Translations under genes and position numbers: made by a program
The notes under the pieces: generated by a model
What the model saw: only the letters and a program-made list of their open reading frames with translations
The model's database searches: none
Told to the model about the DNA's origin: nothing
Shown here: one piece after another, positions 9,413-17,747 of the stretch
Numbering within the stretch: position 1 is the stretch's first letter
Layout of the letters: each line of letters starts with the position of its first letter
NCBI GenBank assembly: GCA_021647365.1
Contig: JAKIUW010000002.1
Location: 75,206 to 139,205 of the forward strand
Reading direction: 5' to 3'
DNA from: Cocleimonas sp.
GTDB lineage: Bacteria > Pseudomonadota > Gammaproteobacteria > Thiotrichales > Thiotrichaceae
DNA: 64,000 nt

Positions 9413-10003
9413 ATGCTAGATAAAAAACAGCTCAATGAATATCGTCAAGATATAGAATTCACAGCAACACTCTGCGAACAAACCTTAAATTTCACCAGTA
9501 CATGGGGGATATTCTCACCACGTGAGATAGACGGTGGAACGCAGTTGTTGATGAAATACCTAAAAGTAAATGAAGATGATGACTGTTTTGATCTTGGTTG
9601 TGGCTACGGCCCTATCGGATTAACATTAGCAAAACTTGCCCCAAAAGGTGAAACACTGCTGGTTGATAAAGACTTTATGGCGGTTGAATACAGCAACAAA
9701 AATGCAGTCTTAAATAATATAAATAATGCCAAAGCGATTCTTAGCAATGGCTTTCAACATGTAGATCCTGCAAAACGTTTTAATGTAATCGTTTCAAATG
9801 TACCTGCGAAAGTAGGCAAAGAAATGATGTCTTTAATGCTTCATGATGCACATCAACGCTTAAAAGAAGATGGAAAGCTATACTTGGTTACAGTTAATGG
9901 TTTGCGCCAGTACATGAAGCGCAATTTAAAAGAAATTTTCGGTAACTATAAAAAAATAAAACAGGGCAAGGCTTATACAATCCACTTAGCATCAAAAGCA
10001 TAA
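9413..10003 (+). CDS. RsmC/RlmG-like SAM-dependent methyltransferase
   Basis: A 196-residue class I methyltransferase matching the catalytic half of the RsmC family. Motif I is DLGCGYGPIGL (about residues 61-71), the acidic end of strand 2 is LLVDKD, and the motif IV position reads SNVPAKVG where nucleic-acid guanine-N2 methyltransferases have NPPF. The change away from NPPF makes the substrate uncertain: rRNA is possible, a small molecule equally so. It is followed 12 bases later by the HAD-like gene on the same strand. Confidence 0.7.
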   Translation: MLDKKQLNEYRQDIEFTATLCEQTLNFTSTWGIFSPREIDGGTQLLMKYLKVNEDDDCFDLGCGYGPIGLTLAKLAPKGETLLVDKDFMAVEYSNKNAVLNNINNAKAILSNGFQHVDPAKRFNVIVSNVPAKVGKEMMSLMLHDAHQRLKEDGKLYLVTVNGLRQYMKRNLKEIFGNYKKIKQGKAYTIHLASKA

Positions 10004-10014
10004 CGCTAAAGATA

Positions 10015-10491
10015 ATGCGTGATGAAGATGACAAGCTAACTTTTTTCTATTGTGGCGATATGAATGCAAAAGTTTTTAAACTTTTGGAAAAAAACTTGTC
10101 TGAACAAGAACATGATTTAGTTGATTTTTATAATGAATTTCTTATCGATATTTATTTGTTGTTGGATAAACTAAAATCAAAATACATTGCGATAGATTGG
10201 GATAATACCATTAGCGCGGATCAAGACTACTTTCTTCAACTTATTAAGAAACTTCAAAAAGCTGGCTTTACCCCTTTTGTATGTACCTTGCGAGCGCCAG
10301 ACAAAGAAAATATTAGAGAAATAAGAAGCGTGCTTGAAGAAACTAATATTGCAATATATTTAACAGATGGTAAACCAAAACGAAAATATATGAGAAAGTT
10401 AGGTGTCAAAGTACACCTCTGGATTGATGATTTCTATCCCGGAATATCAGATGAGTCCTGTAAAATTTTTGCAAGGAACAGCATAGAGTGA
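10015..10491 (+). CDS. HAD-like hydrolase domain protein
   Basis: A 158-residue protein. The segment YIAIDWDNTIS (about residues 60-70) has the DxDxT-like HAD nucleophile motif, followed by a threonine-containing strand (FVCTLRAPD) and a late acidic WIDDFYPG. The layout resembles small HAD-like proteins often found in phages and prophages, though I cannot name a specific one. Its TGA overlaps the GTG start of the next gene (GTGA), implying coupled translation. The first 50 residues match nothing I recognise. Function is unknown. Confidence 0.6.
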   Translation: MRDEDDKLTFFYCGDMNAKVFKLLEKNLSEQEHDLVDFYNEFLIDIYLLLDKLKSKYIAIDWDNTISADQDYFLQLIKKLQKAGFTPFVCTLRAPDKENIREIRSVLEETNIAIYLTDGKPKRKYMRKLGVKVHLWIDDFYPGISDESCKIFARNSIE

Positions 10492-11063
10492 ACACTAGCA
10501 AAGTTACAAAGCAGTTTATAGCGGGCGACTACGAACAGATACACTGTAAAGAATGTGAAACGACTTTTCTAACCAATGTATATATGTTTGACGATGATCA
10601 TGTATTGTTAGAAAAACGCTCACTAGGACTAGAATATTACTGTGGTGCAATTCATAACAAAGGATTAACAAAAGTACCAAATATTCAGCGCATAGGTATT
10701 TTGGATGAAGACGACAATGCTGTTCAAGCACCTAGTCAAGAGGAGGTTTATTCGGGCGATGAAACTGACTTACGTTTTATCTATGTCATGGAAAAACTCA
10801 AGCACTTAGGTCAAGAGGATAGAGATTACTTTGATCGTTGTGTAAAAGATCTAGAATGGCAATCAGAAGAAGACCGAACAAAAATAATTGCAGGTGTAAC
10901 CAAACGTTACAATAAAGAATTAGCACAAGATATTGCCAAGCTTTATGAATATTACAAGCAACATGAAGGCGTATTAGCGTGGGATTTGCACGGTGAAAAT
11001 TTAATGCAACGCATTGATAGCGATGATGTTGTGATACTGGATCCGTATACGCGAAAAGCTTGA
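10488..11063 (+). CDS. Protein with kinase-like DLHxxN motif, function unknown
   Basis: A 191-residue protein with a GTG start overlapping the preceding stop. The C-terminus contains WDLHGENLMQR followed by VVILDPY (residues about 165-187). This is the catalytic-loop plus metal-binding Asp arrangement of kinase-fold proteins, and similar compact versions occur in phage genomes. The N-terminal part has a CKEC pair near residues 20-23 but no recognisable glycine loop, so catalytic activity is doubtful. Translational coupling with the HAD-like gene suggests that the two act on a common target. Confidence 0.55.
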   Translation: MNTSKVTKQFIAGDYEQIHCKECETTFLTNVYMFDDDHVLLEKRSLGLEYYCGAIHNKGLTKVPNIQRIGILDEDDNAVQAPSQEEVYSGDETDLRFIYVMEKLKHLGQEDRDYFDRCVKDLEWQSEEDRTKIIAGVTKRYNKELAQDIAKLYEYYKQHEGVLAWDLHGENLMQRIDSDDVVILDPYTRKA

Positions 11064-11078
11064 TACTACAACAACATC

Positions 11079-11375
11079 ATCATTGGCTGGTCAGCTAATA
11101 AAAAATCGGAACCTGTCAAAGAGGTCATTATTGAATTACTGGCTTCATACTCTGCTTATGCTCATCCATTTTGTTCTGGAGAAAGAGGACTCAATGAAAA
11201 TACCAATGGTTTAATCAGACAATACCTTCCTAAGAAAACTAGCTTTGATGATTTAACCAAAGGAGAGGTTCAATGGATTATCGACAAGTTAAAAAATATA
11301 CCCAGAAAAGCCCTTGATGGGAAAACACCTAATGAGGTATTCTTTTCTGGAAAACCGATTGCACTTGGGAGTTGA
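11079..11375 (+). pseudogene. IS30-family transposase remnant
   Basis: The plus-strand frame ending at the TGA at 11373 encodes the C-terminus of an IS30 transposase: ERGLNENTNGLIRQYLP, then KALDGKTPNEVFF. The glutamate in ERG-NENTNG is the last acidic residue of the DDE triad. Upstream only a short piece remains (KSEPVKEVIIELLA), joined directly to YAHPF, so the segment with the central DNG motif is deleted. There is no intact N-terminus and no clear terminal inverted repeat. It is a dead element. Confidence 0.85.
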
Positions 11376-11380
11376 ATTCG

Positions 11381-11400
11381 CGCCTCCCTACTTTTACATG
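11381..11400 (+). repeat. Degenerate dispersed C7 repeat
   Basis: GCCTCCCTACTTTTACATG matches the CATG-proximal half of the repeat, with the C7 run decayed. It lies 6 bases after the IS30 remnant stop and just past the end of the phospholipase-like gene. Confidence 0.6.
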
Positions 11401-11412
11401 TCTTAGATAAAC

Positions 11413-12465
11413 TTAAACCAACGGCTCAGATTGATCATTAATGATTCTGTCTATCTCAGATCGTGCATAATGCGCTAACTTCTTTTGTGCCTTTATTGCG
11501 GATGGGTTTGTTTCATCGAGGTCGCCAAAAATTATAATATTTTCATCATTTGTTAAGTTAGCAGGAGCCGTATAGTTGAAGCTTCCGATAATGGTTAGTT
11601 GGTCATCAATCGTCATTATTTTGTGATGAATTTTTCTGACACCAGTGCCTGTTTTATTGGTAAATAAAGTCACACCAGCATCCACTAAGGTAGATTTAGC
11701 TGCCCATGTTTGATTGGCTTGTTTACGGTCTAAAACCCCTCTAACCTGAAGATTAAGGCGCTTTGCATTTACAATCGCATCATCAATCCCAGAGGACTGT
11801 GAAAAAGTAAAAACAGCAAAATCGATTCTAGATTGCGCTTTAATCATCTGTTTAATTATTTCCATTTCGGGATTATGGTCAGGAGCAAAAAGGGGTTTGA
11901 TACGAACGTTGGATACGATGTGATCTTCCAAAGGTTTTCGACTGTGCTTACTTCTTGAGCCAAAAATACCCTTGCGAATTTGTGAAAACTCACGAGAATA
12001 TTCCCGCGCTAGAATGGGGTCATCAACAATAGCAATGTGATTTAAGTTTTTAGTTACTCCAGTTGTGGTGAAGTTAGTCGAGCCAGTAAGTACAGATTTT
12101 TTATCTTTAATAATAAACTTTTGGTGAAATATTTTAGGGTTGTAATCTGCCTTAGCATCAATGCCGCTACGGAGTATCCGCGTTAAGATGTCTCTATTAA
12201 TTTCCTGTGTGCCAAGAGAGTCAAATTTAGGCAGTTTTTTTTCTTTTAGATAATCTTGCTCCATAATCATATGAACAGAAACACCACGACGCTTAGCAGC
12301 GATAATGGCATCTGCGATTGGTTTATGATCAAGTTCTTGAATAGATATTTTTAAGGATTTATTTGCAGACGAAATAAAATCAATTATTGCTAATTCAAGA
12401 TTATCGGGGGCACTAAGCGTATCTGGCCCCATAAAGAGTGTAATTTTTCCAACGGTCATTGGCAT
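11413..12465 (-). CDS. Phospholipase D-like protein with two HKD motifs
   Basis: A 350-residue PLD-superfamily protein with two catalytic halves. The first motif is His114-Gln-Lys116 followed by DKKSVLTGSTN. The second is IHHKIMTIDD then IIGSFNYT (about residues 277-295). Both have the HxKxxxxD and GS/TN elements, so an active site at the domain interface is expected. Substrates in this family range from phospholipids to DNA. No signal peptide is evident, though the N-terminus is hydrophobic. It is transcribed divergently from lysE, with a repeat pair between them. The exact reaction is not predictable from the sequence. Confidence 0.8.
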   Translation of the reverse strand: MPMTVGKITLFMGPDTLSAPDNLELAIIDFISSANKSLKISIQELDHKPIADAIIAAKRRGVSVHMIMEQDYLKEKKLPKFDSLGTQEINRDILTRILRSGIDAKADYNPKIFHQKFIIKDKKSVLTGSTNFTTTGVTKNLNHIAIVDDPILAREYSREFSQIRKGIFGSRSKHSRKPLEDHIVSNVRIKPLFAPDHNPEMEIIKQMIKAQSRIDFAVFTFSQSSGIDDAIVNAKRLNLQVRGVLDRKQANQTWAAKSTLVDAGVTLFTNKTGTGVRKIHHKIMTIDDQLTIIGSFNYTAPANLTNDENIIIFGDLDETNPSAIKAQKKLAHYARSEIDRIINDQSEPLV

Positions 12466-12565
12466 AGATAATTCCAGAAAATATGGTTATTAACATAATG
12501 ATAGTTTACATCGGATGATTTGATGGATGAAATATTCAGTAATACTTATATTGTTAAGTAAAACA

Positions 12566-12628
12566 CATGTAAAAGTGGGGGGGTGTGCTTTAATATATAT
12601 ATAAAGCACACCCCCCCACTTTTCCATG
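12566..12628. repeat. Dispersed C7 repeat, outward-facing pair
   Basis: Two units are separated by about 13 bases of TA-rich sequence, in the reverse arrangement to the other pairs: the CATG ends point outward and the GTGCTT ends point inward. The right unit ends CTTTTCCATGG, one base changed from CTTTTACATG, and its ATG is in frame with the LysE reading frame. It lies between divergent genes, so it is not a conventional terminator. Confidence 0.92.
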
Positions 12629-12640
12629 GTCATTTTGTTT

Positions 12641-13279
12641 ATGTCACTAGAAGCATCCATTACATTTTTTATCGCAATTTTTATATTCGCCATTACCCCA
12701 GGTCCTGGGACATTCGCCTTGCTGGCTCGGGCCTTAATGTCTGGCGCTTGGTCTTGTTTGCCAATGGCTTTGGGTGCAACTATTAGTGATATTATTTATT
12801 TGATTTTATCAACACTGGGCTTGGCTGCAATTGCTGAAAACTATGGCGGATTATTCACCGCCATACGTTTAGTTGGCGCTGCTTACCTGCTCTACTTGGG
12901 CTATAAAATGTGGACAGCCAAAGTTGATACCAACTTTATAGTGGATGAGTCGAGTAGTGGTTCAAAGCGAAAAGACTGGCTTAGTGGTTTTATACAAGGT
13001 TTCTTAATATCCGCCTCAAATCCAAAAGTGATTTTATTTTACATTGCTTTTTTGCCTACATTTATTGATTTAACGGCGCTAAATACTTCTGATATTGTTT
13101 TGCTTAGTGTTCTCACTTTTTTCGCTTTACTGGCGGGCTTGATGTTGGTTTCTATTGGTGCATCATCTGTGCGCCGTTATCTTAAATCAGAAAGCGCTTT
13201 AAAAAGGCTTAACAGAGCCGCCGGCAGTATTATGATTGGAGCAGGTCTGTTTTTAGTTAGTCGTGGTAGCAATGCGTAG
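12641..13279 (+). CDS. LysE/RhtB-family amino-acid exporter
   Basis: Inner-membrane exporter of about 212 residues with six predicted helices. The N-terminal motif FAITPGPGTFALLARAL is diagnostic of LysE/RhtB proteins. LVGAAYLLYLGYKMW and the later SNPKVILFYIAFLP are the conserved second and fourth segments. I choose the Met at 12641 (MSLEASI). An in-frame ATG at 12626 lies inside the repeat and would add five residues, MVILF. The substrate is unknown, and the family exports amino acids or their analogues. Confidence 0.9.
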   Translation: MSLEASITFFIAIFIFAITPGPGTFALLARALMSGAWSCLPMALGATISDIIYLILSTLGLAAIAENYGGLFTAIRLVGAAYLLYLGYKMWTAKVDTNFIVDESSSGSKRKDWLSGFIQGFLISASNPKVILFYIAFLPTFIDLTALNTSDIVLLSVLTFFALLAGLMLVSIGASSVRRYLKSESALKRLNRAAGSIMIGAGLFLVSRGSNA

Positions 13280-13288
13280 GGTAGAGAT

Positions 13289-13782
13289 ATGACTGATTCA
13301 GAGAAGTTAAAACAAAGCTTTAATAATTTTAAAAAAAGCGTAAAAACCTTACAACTCTCCACAATTACGGCGGAAGGAAAATCAAACGCAAGTTACAGTC
13401 CCTTTGTAGTAGATAAGCAGGGAACTTTTATATCTTCGTTAGTCAACTCGCCAGCCACACGCAAGACTTATTGGTCAATCCGCAAGCCAGTATTTTATTG
13501 ATTCAAGATGAGGCAGACACAAGACAAATTTTCGCACGCAAGCGTATCAGTTATCAATGTGATGTAGAAATTGTAAATGATGAAAGTAGTGATTATTTAC
13601 CGATGTTAAATGCGCTAGAAGAACGCTTCGGCAATGTGGTAGAGCTATTAAGAACCTTACCTGATTTTATTTTATTTAGATTAACTCCCAACCAAGGGCA
13701 ATATGTAAAAGGGTTTGGCAAAGCGTATAAATTGGTTGGGGACGGTTTGCTGGAGTTAGAGCATATAAACCCTGTAAGTTAA
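13289..13782 (+). pseudogene. HugZ-type haem/pyridoxamine-phosphate-oxidase-fold gene, frameshifted
   Basis: Two overlapping frames make one protein. The first (13289-13501) has the N-terminal split-barrel start LSTITAEGKSNASYSPFV. The second (to 13782) continues VNPQASILLIQDE and ends with the typical FILFRLTPNQGQYVKGFGKA. Reading SQLASHTQDLLVNPQ across 13443-13480 restores the family consensus, so one base is missing near 13443-13451. There is no homopolymer there, which favours a real mutation over a sequencing slip. The intact protein would be about 164 residues. HugZ relatives bind or degrade haem. It starts 10 bases after lysE. Confidence 0.75.
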
Positions 13783-13829
13783 TAAATAAACGTCAAGATT
13801 GAATAGAATATTATTTAATAAAAATTTAT

Positions 13830-14309
13830 TTAATGCTTAGTCGAAGTAACTAATACACCTCGTTTTGACTCAGGGTTATAAATCAAAGAAACAATTCTGC
13901 CTTGATCTTCGCCAGTAAAATACGTTTGTTGTGCAAGCGCTTCGGGTTGCCACCAGCTTGCGGGTGCTTGTTTGGTAGAGAAGGTCGTTGCCATTACACC
14001 ATCGGTTAAGTCTTTTTGTTCGAGTTTTTTATCAAGAATATATTTTTCGACAGGCCCACGCCCTACGCTATAAGAAAACCATGATGTATTGCTTTCGGGT
14101 GTTTTTTTATTGATAGCCTGTACCGCAATAAATTGTGCATCGGGTGATTGAAACCATTGTTTAAGCGCCATTGCAGCGGCCTCTGGCTTTGCTTGGCGCA
14201 CAGATTTTTCAGGTATGGGAAAAAATTTATCAGCTACAAAGGGTGTTAAAGCAAGTACTAGACCCATAACAATGGCTAGACCCATAAAGATGGTTGTGAA
14301 TGTTTTCAT
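13830..14309 (-). CDS. Membrane-anchored protein of unknown function
   Basis: A 159-residue protein with one hydrophobic N-terminal segment (residues 5-26, IFMGLAIVMGLVLALTPFVA). It then has a soluble, probably periplasmic domain with Trp-rich patches (QWFQSPDAQ, ASWWQPEAL). The anchor has no lipobox and no clear cleavage site. I do not recognise the family. It is transcribed convergently to the hugZ-like gene and separated from tatD by a hairpin repeat. Confidence 0.6.
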   Translation of the reverse strand: MKTFTTIFMGLAIVMGLVLALTPFVADKFFPIPEKSVRQAKPEAAAMALKQWFQSPDAQFIAVQAINKKTPESNTSWFSYSVGRGPVEKYILDKKLEQKDLTDGVMATTFSTKQAPASWWQPEALAQQTYFTGEDQGRIVSLIYNPESKRGVLVTSTKH

Positions 14310-14330
14310 TTGTTATTTCTCTATCTTAAG

Positions 14331-14396
14331 AAGCACACCCCCCCCACTTTTACATGATGTTTTAAATGCATCATGTAAAAGTGGGGGGGTGTGCTT
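14331..14396. repeat. Dispersed C7 repeat, inverted pair (hairpin)
   Basis: Two inward-facing units with 25-base arms and a loop of about 15 bases lie between tatD and the downstream gene, both on the minus strand. The left arm carries eight C instead of seven. The stem would be nearly perfect in RNA and could separate the two transcripts. Confidence 0.92.
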
Positions 14397-14403
14397 TTAT
14401 ATA

Positions 14404-15192
14404 TTACAAACCAAAAAGCTTTTGTGCATTTATGGTTGTTATTTGTGCCACCTCTTCCACACCTATGCCACGAATTTCAGCAACGACATGCGCCACATTT
14501 AGTAGATAAGCAGGTTCGTTGCGCTCATTATAATGCAAAGCATCTGGCTGATCGGGTGAATCTGTTTCTAATAATAATGATTCAAGGGGTAATGTTTCAA
14601 TGAGTTTTCTCAGCCGTGTGGCGCGAGTATAGGTGATTGGCCCACCAAACCCTAAATAAAAACCCAGATTAATCAACTGCTTTGCTTGTTGCTCACTGCC
14701 AGAAAAACTATGGATTGAACCGGTTAAATTTGGATATTGACGAAGGTGCTTGAGTACAATATCTAGTGATTTACGTGCGTGGATAATGACAGGTAAGCCA
14801 AACTCATCCGCAAGCTCTAGTTGAGCAATGAAGAGTCTAAGTTGCGACTCTTTATTGGTCTCGATATTTGCATCATCAATAAAATAATCCAAGCCAATTT
14901 CGCCGATAGCGATAGGTTTTTCATTTTCAATCCAGTGTTTTAGTTCATCAATGTGTTGGCTTTTATGCTCTCCCATAAACATGGGATGCAAGCCATAAGC
15001 AGGGTGGCATTGTGGTTGCTCATCGCCCTGCTCATCACACAGTATTTTAATTAATGACCAACGCTCAGCCGTTGTTGCAGATACAATAATATTGGAAATA
15101 CCCGCATCGTTTGCACGTTCAATAGCCGCCGCGCGATCATCATTAAACTCGCTAAAATCAATGTGGCTATGGCTATCGATTAATTGCATCAT
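14404..15192 (-). CDS. TatD-family metal-dependent hydrolase
   Basis: A 262-residue TIM-barrel metallohydrolase of the TatD DNase family. All metal-site motifs are present: DSHSHID at the N-terminus, GEIGLDY, the His of IIHARKS, HSFSGS and the late ETDSPDQP. Family members show 3'-5' exonuclease or DNase activity, and the biological substrate here is inferred. The Met at 15189 (MQLIDSH) is an equally likely start. Which of the several bacterial TatD paralogues this represents cannot be told from the window. Confidence 0.9.
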   Translation of the reverse strand: MMQLIDSHSHIDFSEFNDDRAAAIERANDAGISNIIVSATTAERWSLIKILCDEQGDEQPQCHPAYGLHPMFMGEHKSQHIDELKHWIENEKPIAIGEIGLDYFIDDANIETNKESQLRLFIAQLELADEFGLPVIIHARKSLDIVLKHLRQYPNLTGSIHSFSGSEQQAKQLINLGFYLGFGGPITYTRATRLRKLIETLPLESLLLETDSPDQPDALHYNERNEPAYLLNVAHVVAEIRGIGVEEVAQITTINAQKLFGL

Positions 15193-15304
15193 GGGGCATA
15201 TTTTACAAACTTTTTACACTATTGTTACTCAAACTTAACATTATTAACTAAATAGAGCGCTACAATGTGTTCATATTAATAGTAAAACGATTAAGGAGAT
15301 TTTC

Positions 15305-17011
15305 ATGATTAAGTTATTCATTAGCAGTATCGCGATAACCGCGCTTCTAACATCTGCAGCACAGGCGGGAGAAATTAAAACGGATTCGACCATCAAAGCG
15401 GTGACGGTTTATCCAGGCAGTGCCAAGGTTGTACGAGTGGCAACAATTAAATTAGAAACTGGCGATAACGATGTCATTATCAGCAACCTTCCTCTTAATC
15501 TAAACGAAACATCATTGCGAGTATCAGGCGAAGGGCAAGGCACAATGAGTTTAGGCAGTGTTGAGCTGTTGCGAAGCTTTCAAGAAGATGTGGTGCAAGA
15601 ACGCGAAAAAGCAATCCTTGAAAAAATTGAAGAGCTACAAGATGGGCGTAGAGAAATTAAAGATGCAATCTTGCGTAGCCAAAAGCAATTTGAATATATT
15701 CAAAGAATGGCGTTAGGGAATAACACTAGTGTAAGTCCAAAAATACCTAATCATACAACGGGTGAACATCACGATGGCAGTTATAAAAACCTACCGTTAG
15801 AAAAATGGCAAGAGGCATGGCAAACATTGGATAGCGCCACAGCTGCAGTACAAGAACGCACGCGAGCTGCCGAAAAGTCATTAAAAACCTACGATAAACA
15901 AATAACAAAACTCAACAACGAGCTAAAACAAGTTGCCGTAAACCAACGTGAAACAAGAACAGCAAAACTACACGTCAAAAGTGAAACAGCAACAGAGCTA
16001 ACGCTAAAACTTACTTATCAAATACGCGGGGCACGTTGGGCACCTGTTTATGATGCTGATTTGAATACCAGCACGGGTAAAATTGAATTAAAAACACTGG
16101 CACAAATTAGCCAGCGCACGGGTGAAGATTGGAAAGGGGTGGATGTAACACTTTCTACTTTGCGCCCAAGTGCAGGTACACAGTTGCCACACCTTAACCC
16201 ATGGGTATTGGATTTTATGCCTGATATTCCGCCTCCTTCTCGAATGTTGAAAAGCAAAAGTTTTAGGATGGAAAAAAGTGCTGAAATGAAAAGCATGGTG
16301 GCAGAGGATGTGGGAGTCACAGCAGGGATGGTTGCAGCACCAGCACCAATGAGAAAAACGGTTCAACAACACAGCCAACTAATCAGTACAGACTTTTCTG
16401 CAGAATACAAAGTGCCAGGTGTGATCAGTTTAGACTCAGGCAGCAATAAACGTCGTTTTGCATTAACTTCACAAGACTATGACGCTGATGTGCGCTTAGC
16501 CAGCGCACCAAGGTTTGATCCTCGGGTGATGCTTTTGGCAGAAACGAAACATACAGGCGAAACGCCTTTATTAGCGGGTAGCTTATCGTTATATCGCAAT
16601 GGTAGTTTCGTGGGCAATACCTTTTTACAGCAAAAACTTTCTGGCGAGGAGTTAAAATTATCCTTCGGTGAAGATGATAAAGTGAAAATAAAATTCCTAC
16701 CTGATCCAGATAAAAAGCGTAAAGATGGTTTGTTATTTGGTAAAAAGAAAGTGGTAGAACGTCACTATCAATTAAGCATTCATAGTAATCATGACAAGCC
16801 TTTTGATATTTCGCTTTACGATGTTTTACCTGTTGCATCGCATGAAGACATTAAGGTTAAGTTGCTAGGTGATGCACCCACAAACAAAAATATTGATGAT
16901 AAAAAAGGCGTAGTGAGTTGGGAGCGCACTTTAAAACCCAAGCAAGATACCAAGCTGAAATATGGTTACACGGTGAGTTACCCAGAAGATAAGGTAATCC
17001 CTCGCTTATGA
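15305..17011 (+). CDS. DUF4139/DUF4140 (MuiA-like) exported protein
   Basis: A 568-residue protein with a Sec signal peptide (residues 1-21, ending AAQAGE). The N-terminal DUF4140 domain starts at TIKAVTVYPGSAKVVR. A coiled-coil follows at about 95-230, and then the C-terminal DUF4139 beta-rich domain with IRGARWAPVYDA. Such proteins are annotated mucoidy-inhibitor A, with unproven function in the periplasm. A good AAGGAG site lies 5 bases before the ATG. Its stop overlaps the racemase start (ATGA), so the two are coupled. Confidence 0.85.
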   Translation: MIKLFISSIAITALLTSAAQAGEIKTDSTIKAVTVYPGSAKVVRVATIKLETGDNDVIISNLPLNLNETSLRVSGEGQGTMSLGSVELLRSFQEDVVQEREKAILEKIEELQDGRREIKDAILRSQKQFEYIQRMALGNNTSVSPKIPNHTTGEHHDGSYKNLPLEKWQEAWQTLDSATAAVQERTRAAEKSLKTYDKQITKLNNELKQVAVNQRETRTAKLHVKSETATELTLKLTYQIRGARWAPVYDADLNTSTGKIELKTLAQISQRTGEDWKGVDVTLSTLRPSAGTQLPHLNPWVLDFMPDIPPPSRMLKSKSFRMEKSAEMKSMVAEDVGVTAGMVAAPAPMRKTVQQHSQLISTDFSAEYKVPGVISLDSGSNKRRFALTSQDYDADVRLASAPRFDPRVMLLAETKHTGETPLLAGSLSLYRNGSFVGNTFLQQKLSGEELKLSFGEDDKVKIKFLPDPDKKRKDGLLFGKKKVVERHYQLSIHSNHDKPFDISLYDVLPVASHEDIKVKLLGDAPTNKNIDDKKGVVSWERTLKPKQDTKLKYGYTVSYPEDKVIPRL

Positions 17012-17700
17012 AAACAATCGGACTAATCGGTGGTATGAGTTGGGAGTCAACGATGAGTTATTATCGCCTTATTAATGAAGCGGTAAAAGTTGCGCTTGGC
17101 GGATTACACTCCGCCAAGCTTGTTTTGGTTAGTGTGGACTTTGCTGAGATTGAAAAGTTACAACACCAAGGCAAGTGGGATGAAACAGGTGAGATTCTTA
17201 GCGAAGCAGCAAAAAACTTAGAAAAAGCAGGCGCTGATTTCATATTGATTTGTACTAACACAATGCATTTAGTTGCACCTCAAATTCAAGCAAGCGTATC
17301 AATACCCTTACTACACATAGCTGATGCGACGGCGGAAGAAGTTATTAAATTTGGCATTTCTAAAATTGGTTTGCTTGGTACAGCATTCACAATGGAAGAA
17401 GACTTTTATAAAGGCAGATTAGAAAAGAAATACGGACTAGAAGTGATAGTGCCAAATCAAATGGATAGAAAAATAATCCACCAAATCATTTACGATGAGC
17501 TATGCCTTGGCAAAATTGAAGATGTTTCAAGAAAAGAATATCTACGTATTATTGATACGCTTACAGTGCAAGGAGCCGAAGGTGTGATTTTAGGTTGCAC
17601 CGAAATTGCTCTATTGGTTAAGCCACAACATACCACTACAGAATTATTTGATACTACTCGAATTCATGCGTTAAAAGCGGTTGAGAAAGCATTGGGCTAG
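17008..17700 (+). CDS. Aspartate/glutamate racemase family protein
   Basis: A 230-residue, PLP-independent racemase-fold protein. It opens with IGLIGGMSWESTMSYY, typical of the YgeA/aspartate-racemase subgroup. It has both catalytic cysteines: CTNTMH (about residue 82) and LGCTEI (about 196). Aspartate or another amino acid could be the substrate. Translation is coupled to the DUF4139 protein by a 4-base overlap. Confidence 0.88.
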   Translation: MKTIGLIGGMSWESTMSYYRLINEAVKVALGGLHSAKLVLVSVDFAEIEKLQHQGKWDETGEILSEAAKNLEKAGADFILICTNTMHLVAPQIQASVSIPLLHIADATAEEVIKFGISKIGLLGTAFTMEEDFYKGRLEKKYGLEVIVPNQMDRKIIHQIIYDELCLGKIEDVSRKEYLRIIDTLTVQGAEGVILGCTEIALLVKPQHTTTELFDTTRIHALKAVEKALG

Positions 17701-17747
17701 TTAACTTTAAAAAAATAATGCAAAAGAGTTTAATGGAATGATGTAGC

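Noticed and set aside
12583..12786. Reading frame beginning inside the repeat and running against lysE
   Set aside because: It is in a different phase from the clear LysE protein and has no family features.
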